Origin: SPDF01 sp963699825
GTDB lineage: Bacteria > Gemmatimonadota > Gemmatimonadetes > Gemmatimonadales > GWC2-71-9
DNA: 64,000 bases
Direction: 5' to 3'
NCBI GenBank assembly: GCA_963699825.1
Contig: CAVOVI010000012.1
Location: 1 to 64,000, forward strand
This document shows positions 1 to 9,062 of the stretch, piece by piece. The first letter of the stretch is position 1; every line of letters starts with the position of its first letter. Under the pieces are notes generated by a model. It had not been told where the DNA came from, made no database searches, and was given only the letters and a program-made list of their open reading frames with translations. Made by a program: the position numbers and the translations under genes.

Positions 1-533
1 TGCCCCGGACGAAGTCCCCCCGATCGTGGATCATGGGTGTGGTGGCTGCGGTGGTGCTCATCGGCGGGGCCATCGGCGCCTGGGCCATGACGCGGGGGGG
101 TGGGGGGAGTGGCAAGATCGAACGGGTCGGGGTGCTGGCCATCAATGACATCTCCGGGCAGGACTCCCTCTTCGTGCGCGCCATGCAGGACGCCCTCAAT
201 ACCGCCATCGCGCAGACCGGAATCGTCGGCGTGGAGCCGGTCTCCAGCATGATGCGCTACGCCGACGGCAGCACCCCCGACCGGGAGGTCGCGGACAAGC
301 TGAACCTCGATGCCCTCGTGGTGACTTCTGTCTTCCGGGCCGGCAACGTCATGCGCATCACCGTGCAGTTCAGCGACCCGGTCACCACCCGCAGTCTCTG
401 GTCCGACACCTACGAACGCGACGTGAGCGACGTGCTCGCGGCGCAGAGCGATATCGTCACCCGCATTGCCAACGGCGTCCGTGGGGCGCTCGACCCCCAG
501 GCCCTGGCCTCCACCGATGGAGCGAGTCCATGA
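1..533 (+). CDS. Ser/Thr protein kinase, TolB-like C-terminal part (partial)
   Basis: The frame is open to the left edge, so only about the last 176 residues are present. A basic stretch (RTKSPRSW) precedes one transmembrane helix rich in Val, Ile, Gly and Ala, then a glycine-rich linker and a TolB-N/FlgO-like domain beginning IERVGVLAI and ending near the stop. In Gemmatimonadota and Acidobacteriota such tails commonly sit behind a Hanks-type kinase domain; that domain would lie outside the window, so kinase identity is inferred. The stop overlaps the next ATG (ATGA at 530-533), suggesting coupled translation with the PD40 lipoprotein. It could instead be a stand-alone anchored TolB-like protein. 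Confidence 0.6.
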   Translation, partial: PRTKSPRSWIMGVVAAVVLIGGAIGAWAMTRGGGGSGKIERVGVLAINDISGQDSLFVRAMQDALNTAIAQTGIVGVEPVSSMMRYADGSTPDREVADKLNLDALVVTSVFRAGNVMRITVQFSDPVTTRSLWSDTYERDVSDVLAAQSDIVTRIANGVRGALDPQALASTDGASP

Positions 534-2470
534 AGCGAGTCCTTTTCCTCGGCGCCCTGCTGGCGCTGGGCGCCTGCGGCGATCAGTCGACGCTGCCGCC
601 GGTCACGACCCTGTCCCCCGAAACGGCAAACGTGGTCGGCGCCGGCTACTCCCCCGACGGCTCCCGGATCTACTGGTGGCAGCGGGATGGCCAGCAGTGG
701 GCGCTCTGGGCCTCGCCGGCGGACATGAGCGCGCCGATGCGGCTCCAGCTCACGAATCTCTGGGTCCCGGGACTCGTCTGGGCGCCCGACGGGTCGCGGT
801 TCGCAATCTGGGCGAGCAACGGGCGGGTCGACGCCACAGGATCTGGGTGGTCGATACGCCGCCGGTAGCACGCCGCGGCCGACGCGACGGGGGCGAAGGG
901 CTCGAGCAACCCGTCGCTGGAACCCGGATGGCAGGCGGCTCGCCTACGTCACCGTGTACCGGCACGTCGAGTCGTCGCCATGGCGGTCGATGTCGATTCC
1001 GGCGACACCGTATCGCATGGTGCCGGACGAGACCCAGCCGCACGTGGGCCTTCTGGTCGCCGGACGGCAGCCAAATGGCCATTCAAGTCATCGACCAGGG
1101 CCGGTTCACGATCGCGCTGGCCGACAGCGTCGGCGGGAATATCAGGCAGCTGACCACTGAGGGATTCGAGGCACTGGCCGGTCTCCCCTGGTCGCCCGAC
1201 GGCACCGCGCTGCTGTACACCTCGAATCGGACTGGCGCGGACGACATCTGGCTCCTCCCGGTGAATGGCGACTCCGCCCGGCAACTCACCAACGACGTGC
1301 GGGATGACAACTCCCCCTTCTGGTCGCCGGATGGGCAGTGGATCGCATTCTTCTCCAACCGGGGCCAGCAGTCCGACCTCTGGATCATGCCGGCCGACGG
1401 GCGGACCCGCCAGAACGGGTTACCGACGACGTGCTGGTCGAGACCCTCATCGGCTGGCGACCGGGCACCAGCGAGCTGGCGTACACGACCGGGCACACCA
1501 GTCGGACCATCTGGGCCCACGCACTCGCCGACGGCAAGGAATGGCAGCTCACTCCCGACACCGCACAGGCGGGCTGGTTCAACCTCTCCTCCAGGGGGGA
1601 GGTCATGGTCAATTTCGTCCGGGGTGGTGGTGTGAACGACTTCGCCGTGCTGCCAATTGGAGGCGGTGAGCCCCAGGTCATTCTGGCCAACGCCGGCGGA
1701 ACCCAGGCCAGGTGGTCACCCGACGGCTCGATGCTGGTGTTCCAGTCAGACCGGGGAGGCTCGGAGGACATCTGGGTGATGGATGCCATTGGAGGCGCAC
1801 CGCGCCAGCTCACCAGTTGGCCCGGTAGTGAAACAGCTCCCCGATGGAACGCCGATGGCACCGAGATTTATTTCCGTGCCGATCGGGAGGCGCTGTTCGG
1901 TGATGTCTGGCGGGTTCCGGCGACAGGAGGGGACCCGGTTCGCATTACCACGACTGGAAACGTGAACGTTTTCTTGAGCGTCAATCGGATGTCGCAGGTC
2001 TTCGTCGGCCAGGTCGGCGGCGGGAAGGGGACGTTCATCACGGCGCTGGTGCTGGCGCGATGGCTCACTGCGGACCTTCTGGGACCGCTCGGTCGCAGGT
2101 GTGGTAGGCACGTCGCCAGCGACCGATTCCGTCGCTATGAACGGTGTTCGACGGGGAACGCCCCGCGGACGACTGCTCCTCCCGCTCAATGGTGGTGAAG
2201 GTCGGCCACTGCTCGAACGCCGGTCAGACCGGACAGGCGTGGTCGCCGGACGGGAAGGAGATGGTCTACCGGTTCCTCGTCGGTGATGCCGGCGACCTCG
2301 GGATCCTGACGCTGGCCGATGGGTCCACCCGCCGGATCACCGAGACCCCGGAGAGTGAGGGGGGCCCGGAGTGGTCGGCCGATGGCAGCACGCTGGTGTT
2401 CCAGCGCGCGGTGCCCATCAGTCGGATCACCACGGCCAACCTGACGAAGCTGCTGGCCGCGAAGAATTAG
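530..2470 (+). CDS. PD40/TolB-type beta-propeller lipoprotein (frameshifted)
   Basis: The N-terminus is a lipoprotein signal (MKRVLFLGALLALGAC). The rest is a run of WD40-like PD40 blades with motifs such as SPDGSRIYW, WSPDGTALLY, WSPDGQWIAFF, WSPDGSMLVFQ and WSADGSTLVFQ, alternating with LW-I-P or LT-type strands. The blades fall in different frames with breaks near 835-1050, 1412 and 2060-2140. Blade spacing stays regular across the breaks, so this is one protein of roughly 640 residues with indels, not several genes. PD40 propellers bind other proteins or peptides outside the cytoplasm; the ligand is unknown. Coupling to the kinase tail suggests a shared envelope-sensing role, which is inference. 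Confidence 0.7.
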
Positions 2471-2484
2471 CGGAGACCTGTGCT

Positions 2485-2576
2485 GTCATCGCGAGGCCAC
2501 GCAGTGGCCGAAGCAATCTGGGCGGGTTCCGCATCAGATTGCCACGTCGGCCCCTTCGGGGCCTCCTCGCAATGAC
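2485..2576. repeat. REP-A palindromic intergenic repeat, copy 1
   Basis: An imperfect palindrome of about 92 nt. The left end GTCATCGCGAGGCCACGCAG is mirrored by a right end CCTCGCAATGAC, with inner arms AAGCAATCTG and CAGATTGC. A second copy lies at 14923-15018. It follows the stop of the PD40 gene and abuts the ahcY terminator. Confidence 0.85.
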
Positions 2577-2577
2577 A

Positions 2578-2611
2578 AAAGAAGGGGCGCACAGCTGTGC
2601 GCCCCTTCTTT
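2578..2611 (-). terminator. Perfect 34-nt palindromic terminator after ahcY
   Basis: A perfect inverted repeat with 15-nt arms (AAAGAAGGGGCGCAC and its complement) around AGCT. On the minus strand it lies 20 nt past the ahcY stop and ends in a T-run running into TTTTGTCATTG, the form of an intrinsic terminator. Being symmetric, it may also stop transcription from the PD40 gene. Confidence 0.85.
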
Positions 2612-2630
2612 CATTCCCACTGCGTGACGC

Positions 2631-4120
<1,490 letters not shown>

Positions 4121-4133
4121 GACAATCCTCGGG

Positions 4134-5082
4134 TCAACGGGTCAGAGTAGTACCGCGGCGGAGTACCGCCGCGAAGAGTGTCGGTCCCTTGGCCGCCGGA
4201 TCGGCGGGAAGGGGGTGGTATGTGCGTGGACACGAAACCGGCGTCGCGTCCCCAGGCGTTGATGGTCTCTGCGTCGAACCCGGACCAGAGATGGCCCATC
4301 GATTCGACGAAGTCGGTGCGCTCGTGCGGCATCATGTCCACGATCAGCAGCCTGCCGCCCGGCTTGAGCACCCGCGCCGCCTCGGCGAGCACCCGGGCCG
4401 GTTCCGGTGCCAGGTGCAGCGCCAGGGAAATCACCGCCGCATCGAGCGAGGCGTCTTCGAGCGGAAGCGCCTCGAGATCGCCGCGGTGAAGTTCCACGTT
4501 CCGGAACGACGCCAGTCGCTTCCGGGCCGCGGTGAGCATCGGCGCCGAGCCGTCCACGGCCACGACCTGCCGGACGAACGGCGCCAGCGATGCCGCCACC
4601 TGTCCGGTGCCGCAGCCGAGGTCGCCCACCGCCCACGTTTCGTCGAGCAGGGCAGGGAGGGCGGCCAGTTCTGCGCGCGCGCCGAAGAGTTCGCTGCGGA
4701 GCCGGTCCCACTGGCCGGCCGAGGTCGCGAAGAATTCCCGCGACTTGGTGCTCCGCTCGGCGAGCACACTGCGGAGCCGGGTTGCGTCCTGTTTGGCGGC
4801 CGGCGCCTCGGCAATCTCTCCGCTCACCAGTTGCCAGAGCTGCCGGGCGCCGGGGTCGAGCTCCCTGAGCGCGGCGCGATACCGGTTGCTGGTCCCCTCG
4901 GCGCGCACCGCCACCCACCCCTCGTCGGCCAGGAGCTTCAGGTGCCGGCTGACAGTGGACTGCGGGAGCCGCAGCACCCGGCAGAGCTCACCGACCGTGA
5001 GGGCGTCCCGCTCCAGCACCAGGAGCAGGCGGCTCCGGGTGAGGTCGGCAAGGGCGCTGAGACGGTCGAGAACGGCAGGCAC
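4134..5082 (-). CDS. ArsR-family regulator fused to SAM-dependent methyltransferase (one frameshift)
   Basis: Residues about 1-75 form an ArsR winged helix (LADLTRSRLLLVLERDALTV and LPQSTVSRHLKLLADEGWV). Residues about 140-260 form a class I methyltransferase with motif I DLGCGTGQVAA, acidic VVAVDGSAPML and LKPGGRLLIVDM. A one-base insertion in a C-run near 4215 truncates the raw frame; past it the protein ends AKGPTLFAAVLRRG, stop at 4134-4136. The start is GTG with AAAGGA upstream. In related bacteria such fusions regulate methionine-cycle genes and may sense SAM or SAH; being directly upstream of ahcY fits that. A dyad TATCC-N8-GGATA just upstream could be its operator. Confidence 0.88.
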
Positions 5083-5088
5083 TATATA

Positions 5089-5106
5089 TATCCTTTCAGC
5101 CGGATA
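5089..5106. promoter_or_regulatory. Candidate operator dyad before the ArsR-methyltransferase
   Basis: TATCC-N8-GGATA lies 7 nt upstream of the GTG start, in an AT-rich patch (TATATATAT) unlike the GC-rich surroundings. One half overlaps the ribosome binding site, so binding could block both transcription and translation. Only a pattern; the ArsR link is inference. Confidence 0.4.
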
Positions 5107-5165
5107 ATAAGATAGTGTGCTGGGGCCCCTGGCGTCAACCCTTGCTCGAACCCCTCACCCCCCGG

Positions 5166-5190
5166 CCCCCTCTCCCTCCGGGAGAGGGGG
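5166..5190. repeat. C/G-rich hairpin repeat (REP-C type)
   Basis: An 11-bp perfect stem (CCCCCTCTCCC) with a 3-nt loop, followed within 15 nt by a REP-B element. Related hairpins occur at 5319-5345 and 40946-40968. Such sequences are widespread intergenic palindromes; no coding role. Confidence 0.7.
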
Positions 5191-5202
5191 TATATGGCTG
5201 TC

Positions 5203-5267
5203 GTCACCCCCGCGAAAGCGGGGGTCCAGTGGGTAGGCCATTGGATTCCCGCTTGCGCGGGAATGAC
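5203..5267. repeat. REP-B palindromic repeat, copy 1
   Basis: A composite of two inverted modules: GTCACCCCCGCGAAAGCGGG and GGATTCCCGCTTGCGCGGG ending in AATGAC. Near-identical copies lie at 7780-7844 and 15946-16010, all followed by GAGGTGG and a CTTCGGCC-type tract. Confidence 0.9.
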
Positions 5268-5307
5268 GAGGTGGTGAGCTTCGGCCCCCCTTCCCCGCTT
5301 CCCAGCC

Positions 5308-6135
5308 TCACCCCCTGTCCCCCTCTCCATGATATGGAGAGGGGGAACAATCGATTGGTACTTGTCGACCGAGATTGCTTCGTGTCACTTCGTGGCTTCG
5401 CATGAGCCGAAAAGTTAGGCGGCTTTGGGTCCCGAACTCCGCCAGCCTGGCCGGGTCGTTGGTCAGGATGCCGTTCGCTCCGCGGGCGCGGAGTTCGTCG
5501 GCTTCGGCGGGGTCGTCCACCGTCCATATATGGACGGGACAGCCGAGGGCGTGGGCGTTGGCAATGAAGCGGCGGGTGGCGACGGGGAGGAAGTGGTGCC
5601 GGTCGGGCACCGAGAGGGCATGATAGGCCACCTTTTTCGGCCGGGTGCCGGTGGCGGAGCCGACCAGGAGCCGGAGAATATCCTTCCGGCTGGCGCCGAC
5701 CAGGAAGCGGCCGTCGCGGAAGCACTCGAGGGCGTCGTGAAATTCGGAGGCGACGAGGCATTGCTTCGCGGCATCGTGCCGGAGGATCACGTCGCGCACC
5801 CGTTCCTGCCCCGCCACTTCCTTGAGTTCGATGAGCATCGGCATCGAGGGGAAGGCGCCGAGGACCTCGTCGAGGGTGGGGACGCTGGTGCCGGCGCGGA
5901 GCTGATCGAGCGTCCGCGCGATGAGCGGCCCGGTCAGGTCGGTGGTGCGGTCGAGGGTGGGGTCGTGGTGGACTACTACGTGGTTGTCGGCGGTGAGGCG
6001 GACATCGAACTCGAAGGCGTCGACGCGCAGTTCGGCGGCGCGCTCGAAGGCGGGGAGGGTGTTCTCCGGTGCCTCCGCCGAGGCGCCGCGGTGCGCCACG
6101 AGGGGAAAGGCGGCGGGATCCACCAGGATGTTCAT
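5308..6135 (-). CDS. Glycerophosphodiester phosphodiesterase family protein
   Basis: GDPD-type TIM-barrel enzymes hydrolyse glycerophosphodiesters to glycerol-3-phosphate and an alcohol. The N-terminus has the catalytic HRGASAEAPENTLPAF, then the metal-binding FEFDVRLTAD and VVHHDPTLDRTT. Later segments PMLIELKEV and VHIWTVDDPAEADELRARGANGI match the barrel end. No signal peptide, so probably cytoplasmic. The last 30 or so residues run into a hairpin repeat (5319-5345) and are probably not conserved; the native C-terminus is uncertain. Its ATG overlaps the stop of the nitronate monooxygenase gene, with which it forms one unit read leftward from about 7105. Confidence 0.85.
   Translation of the reverse strand: MNILVDPAAFPLVAHRGASAEAPENTLPAFERAAELRVDAFEFDVRLTADNHVVVHHDPTLDRTTDLTGPLIARTLDQLRAGTSVPTLDEVLGAFPSMPMLIELKEVAGQERVRDVILRHDAAKQCLVASEFHDALECFRDGRFLVGASRKDILRLLVGSATGTRPKKVAYHALSVPDRHHFLPVATRRFIANAHALGCPVHIWTVDDPAEADELRARGANGILTNDPARLAEFGTQSRLTFRLMRSHEVTRSNLGRQVPIDCSPSPYHGEGDRG
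5319..5345. repeat. Hairpin repeat inside the 3' end of the phosphodiesterase gene
   Basis: A 12-bp perfect stem (CCCCCTCTCCAT) with a GAT loop, related to the hairpin at 5166-5190. It sits in the last codons of the gene, so it either adds a repeat-encoded tail or serves as a transcript end. Confidence 0.6.
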
Positions 6136-7105
6136 GGGGCCGCCGCGGCGAACCTCTTCACGATCTCACCTGCCGGTTCGATGGAGGTGATGCCGTCCAC
6201 GCTCTTCCCCGCCTGCCAGAAGTCCTTGTCGCCCGATTCGTCCAGGGAGGCGCGCTTCAGCTGGAAGAGCGACTTGAGCGCGTAGAAGGTACGCATCCAG
6301 TGCTTCCGCTTCCGGCCGCGGAGCATCCACTTGGCGAAAGCCCCGGCGTGGAGGCCCACCCGCTGGATATACGGGGTGTTGATCACTGCCACCGGCACGC
6401 CGGTGATTCGTTCGCTCAGCACGATGTCGTTGGCGTGGGCGTTCACGATGGCCTGCTTGTACACCTCGCTCGCCTTGCACTCGGGGGTGGCGATGAACCG
6501 GGTCCCCATCTGCACGCCGGCGTAGCCGATCGTCAGCGCTTCGACGAAGTGAGACTCGTCTCCCACACCGCCGGCGCAGATCAATGGCACGCCGAGGCCG
6601 CCGAGCTCGGTCCAGAGCTCTTCCACCCCCTTGGGGCCGGCATGGCCGCCCGCCCTGCGGTTCACGGCAATCAGCCCGTCCACCCCGGCGGCGAGTCCCT
6701 TGTCGGCCCACTTCCGTCTCGGTCACGTCGTGGTAGACGATGCCGCCGACGGCGTGCGCCTTGTCGACCACCCACTTCGGGTTGCCGAGGGAGGTCACGA
6801 AGAACCGGACGCCCTCCTCGAGCGCGATATCCACCCACTTCACCATCCGGTCGTGGTAGGTCTTCGACGACGCCTCGATGAGGGCGTTCATCCCGATCGG
6901 CTTGGGGGTGAGCTGCTTGATGAGGCGGAGGCCTTCGCGGAAGTCGTGGCCATAGACATAGGTGAGCGAGATCGGCTGGACGATGCCGAGGCCGCCGGCG
7001 TCGGAGACGGCGGCGACCAGTTCGGGGTTGCTGCACGGGTACATGGCGCCGCAGATGAGCGGCACCTCGATGCCGGCGTGCTTGGTGAAATGCGGTGCTA
7101 GTCAC
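6132..7105 (-). CDS. Nitronate monooxygenase (2-nitropropane dioxygenase) family flavoprotein (two frameshifts)
   Basis: Members oxidise alkyl nitronates or related substrates with FMN in a TIM barrel. Visible segments are VPLICGAMYPCSNPELVAAV at the N-terminus, PKPIGMNALI, RFFVTSLGNPKWV, then GLIAVNRRAGGHAG, VPLICAGGVGDE and the phosphate-binding AGVQMGTRFIATPE. Shifts lie near 6700 (before VDGLIAVN) and near 7087. Correcting the latter puts the start at a GTG at 7105, with GGAAGG 10 nt upstream. Length 974 nt equals about 324 codons plus two inserted bases. The substrate is not predictable. Confidence 0.88.
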
Positions 7106-7137
7106 GTCGTCACACCCTTCCAATTGCTGGTCCGTTG

Positions 7138-7247
7138 GACGAGGGAACTGCGGAGGAAAGCCGGAAACGCGGAAAACAGCTTGAATGGTCGATCGATTTC
7201 AATTGCTGTTCCTTCCGCCCTTCCCTCCCTTCCGGCATTCCCTCGTC
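7138..7247. repeat. 110-nt imperfect inverted repeat
   Basis: Two 43-nt arms (7138-7180 and 7205-7247) are imperfectly complementary, sharing GACGAGGGAA, CGGAA and AACAGC blocks, around a 24-nt centre that is itself a weak dyad (TTGAA...TTCAA). It fills the gap between the DUF4442 and nitronate monooxygenase genes. It resembles neither REP-A nor REP-B. Confidence 0.7.
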
Positions 7248-7269
7248 TCTTGTTCCGAGGTTGTGATCT

Positions 7270-7740
7270 CTATTCAGGCGGGCTGAGCCGCCAGGTCACG
7301 GCGATGCGCGCCACGGTGTCGCCCGCCTCGTCGCGGATATCGGCATCCACCACGTAGTCGATGGTCACCTTCACGTCGGGAATCGTCACCGTCGCCTCGG
7401 CGGTGAGGGTCCCGCGCGCCTTCTTGAGGTAGGTGATCTCGAGGTGGGTGACGATGCTCCGGATCCCCTGCGGCAGTCCGGTGATCATCGCGAGCCCGCT
7501 GGTCACCTCACCGAGGTTGACGAGCGCGACGGCATGGATGGAGCGGAGGTGGTTGCGAACCCTGCGGCGGTCGCGCAGGGTGACGCGGGCGTATCCTGCG
7601 CGGAGTTCGCGCACGTGGGCGCCGACGGTGCCGGTGTAGGGGACCATCCAGCCGAGGAGCCGGCTGAAGAGCCAGGTGCCGCCGGGGAGCGGTGAAAGGG
7701 CGCCCCAGGCGCTGCGGATTCTGGTTGCGGGATCGGGCAT
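7270..7740 (-). CDS. DUF4442 hot-dog-fold (thioesterase-like) protein
   Basis: A 156-residue protein with the DUF4442 pattern: an N-terminal helix region, then SIHAVALVNLGEVTSGLAM as the hot-dog helix and the strands VTHLEITYLKKARGTLTAEA and VVDADIRDEAGDTVARIAVT. The family resembles acyl-CoA thioesterases such as PaaI but lacks a proven substrate. No signal peptide. The start ATG at 7740 is the only one near the conserved N-terminus. Rightward it is separated from the Rrf2 gene by a repeat tract. Confidence 0.8.
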   Translation of the reverse strand: MPDPATRIRSAWGALSPLPGGTWLFSRLLGWMVPYTGTVGAHVRELRAGYARVTLRDRRRVRNHLRSIHAVALVNLGEVTSGLAMITGLPQGIRSIVTHLEITYLKKARGTLTAEATVTIPDVKVTIDYVVDADIRDEAGDTVARIAVTWRLSPPE

Positions 7741-7779
7741 GCGGGGGAATCTAAGCGGGTGCGTGCGTATCACTGGATC

Positions 7780-7844
7780 GTCACCCCCGCGAAAGCGGGG
7801 GTCCAGTGAGTCGGCCTCTGGATTCCCGCTTGCGCGGGAATGAC
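7780..7844. repeat. REP-B palindromic repeat, copy 2
   Basis: Almost identical to the copies at 5203-5267 and 15946-16010, sharing the phrase CCAGTGAGTCGGCCTCTGG with the latter. The similarity continues downstream into a CTTCGGCCCCGCTTCCCC tract. Confidence 0.9.
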
Positions 7845-7865
7845 GAGGTGGCGAGCTTCGGCCCC

Positions 7866-7913
7866 GCTTCCCCGCTTCCCCGCTTCCCCGCTTCCCCGCT
7901 TCCCCGCTTCCCC
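7866..7913. repeat. Tandem 8-bp repeat (GCTTCCCC)x6
   Basis: Six perfect head-to-tail copies of GCTTCCCC continue the tail of the REP-B copy and end 13 nt from the stop of the Rrf2 gene. Shorter versions occur after the third REP-B copy. Likely slippage-prone. Confidence 0.95.
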
Positions 7914-7925
7914 GCTGCTCCCCGC

Positions 7926-8345
7926 CTATCTCCCGACCCTTGCCACCGGACTCTCCTGCAGGTCGCTCACCATCGTTTCGCGGAAGAACGTCGAGACCTG
8001 GCCGGAGACCGCTTTCCATTTCCCATGGGCGGGGCAGGGGTCACTGTCACTGCAGGCGACTCGTCCCAGCAGGCAGATGCGCTCGCCGCTTGGCCCGTTG
8101 AACGGGGCGACGACCTCGGCGAGTGAGAGCTCCGAGGCCGGCTTCGCGAGCCGGAACCCGCCGTGCTTCCCCCTGCTCGAATGAAGCACCCCCGCCCGCG
8201 CCAGGAGGTGAAGTGTCTTCGAGAGATAGTTCTGGGGGATCCCCAACGCGTCGGCGATCTCGCTCACCCGGAACAGCCCATCTCCTTGCCTGGCAGCAAG
8301 ATAGAGGACGGTCCGGAGGGCGTACTCTGCGGTCTGGGAGAGCAT
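7926..8345 (-). CDS. Rrf2-family transcriptional regulator, probable Fe-S sensor
   Basis: A 139-residue winged-helix regulator beginning MLSQTAEYALRTVLYLAARQ, with recognition region IPQNYLSKTLHLLARAGVLH and wing SSRGKHGGFRLAKP. Three cysteines in a C-x6-C-x5-C arrangement (CLLGRVACSDSDPC, then PAHGKW) lie where IscR and NsrR hold a [2Fe-2S] or [4Fe-4S] cluster. It is divergent from the cytochrome c-nosZ operon, and the shared gap holds two GTGAA-N6-TTCAC dyads. By analogy with NsrR it may sense NO, or redox or iron state; the signal is inference. Confidence 0.88.
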   Translation of the reverse strand: MLSQTAEYALRTVLYLAARQGDGLFRVSEIADALGIPQNYLSKTLHLLARAGVLHSSRGKHGGFRLAKPASELSLAEVVAPFNGPSGERICLLGRVACSDSDPCPAHGKWKAVSGQVSTFFRETMVSDLQESPVARVGR

Positions 8346-8362
8346 GGCGTCCGTCAGGGAAG

Positions 8363-8380
8363 TGTGAAGTCGACTTCACA
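8363..8380. promoter_or_regulatory. Perfect 18-bp palindrome, candidate Rrf2 operator 1
   Basis: TGTGAAGTCGACTTCACA is a perfect dyad 18 nt upstream of the Rrf2 ATG, fitting GTGAA-N6-TTCAC. It would suit autoregulation. Between it and site 2 lies an AT-rich stretch with a TATGATAAT element at 8408-8416, a plausible -10 box for the nos side. Confidence 0.6.
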
Positions 8381-8451
8381 GTCAATAAGGATAATCATCA
8401 TATTGCTATGATAATTTAACAGCCATTGATGACGCCACCACCCTCCCCGAT

Positions 8452-8467
8452 GTGAAGAGTGGTTCAC
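8452..8467. promoter_or_regulatory. Imperfect palindrome, candidate Rrf2 operator 2
   Basis: GTGAAGAGTGGTTCAC has the same half-sites (GTGAA-N6-TTCAC) as the upstream palindrome, 88 bp away centre to centre and about 60 nt before the cytochrome c ATG. Two matching dyads in one 180-nt divergent gap argue for a single regulator. Confidence 0.55.
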
Positions 8468-8527
8468 GGAGCCAGCGGGGTGCGGAGTTTGGCGCATCGC
8501 TTTCTTCATTCCTATCCGAGGTTCGCT

Positions 8528-9019
8528 ATGGCCGGACGACGCTGGACTCAAATGATCATCACCGCCTCGCTCGTTGGGCTCGCCGCCTGCGGCGGTGGCG
8601 AGAAGGCGCCGCCACCGGCGGCCGGCGGCGCGCCAGCCGCAGCCGCCGGGAGCGACCTCACCCCCTTCCAGCTTGAGAATGGCATCGGGCCGGTCACCGA
8701 AGCCATCATCCTCGGTCCGCTCGATGCCCACGAGGCCGAGGAGGGGCAGAAGGTCTTCGAAGCGAAGTGCACCGCTTGCCACAAGCTCGGCGAGCGCTAC
8801 GTCGGTCCGCCCCTCGGCGGCATCCTCGACAAGATCACTCCCGCGTTCGCGATGAACATGATGCTGAATCCCCAGGAGATGTACACGCGGCATCCGGACG
8901 TGAAGAAGCTGCTCGGCGAGTACATGACCCAGATGCCGAACCAGGGCCTGACGCAGGAAGAGGCCCGCGAGGTGGTGGAGTACCTGCGGACCACCACGCC
9001 CCCAGCCCCTGCGCAGTAA
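8528..9019 (+). CDS. Lipoprotein c-type cytochrome of the nos cluster
   Basis: A lipoprotein signal ending LVGLAAC is followed by a Pro/Ala-rich linker and a mono-heme domain with CTACHKLGERYVGPPLGG and a Met ligand candidate in TQMPNQGLT. Such short cytochromes start many clade II nos clusters and probably pass electrons from the quinol or cytochrome pool to NosZ; that role is inferred from position. The start ATG at 8528 has GAGG upstream. The stop lies 43 nt before nosZ, in the same transcript. Confidence 0.9.
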   Translation: MAGRRWTQMIITASLVGLAACGGGEKAPPPAAGGAPAAAAGSDLTPFQLENGIGPVTEAIILGPLDAHEAEEGQKVFEAKCTACHKLGERYVGPPLGGILDKITPAFAMNMMLNPQEMYTRHPDVKKLLGEYMTQMPNQGLTQEEAREVVEYLRTTTPPAPAQ

Positions 9020-9062
9020 CACAGCCCACGGAGTGGGCTCAACCGTTCCAGGAGGTATGACC

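Noticed and set aside
5083..5307. SAM or SAH riboswitch upstream of the ArsR-methyltransferase/ahcY operon
   Set aside because: The start lies about 60 nt from a repeat tract, and no conserved riboswitch core is visible to me; only a short protein-type dyad is seen.
5204..5761. Protein-like segments such as SFPRKRES read from repeat sequence
   Set aside because: These are translations of the REP-B palindrome and occur wherever it falls into an open frame.
7866..7913. Possible CRISPR array
   Set aside because: The repeat is an 8-bp perfect tandem without spacers.
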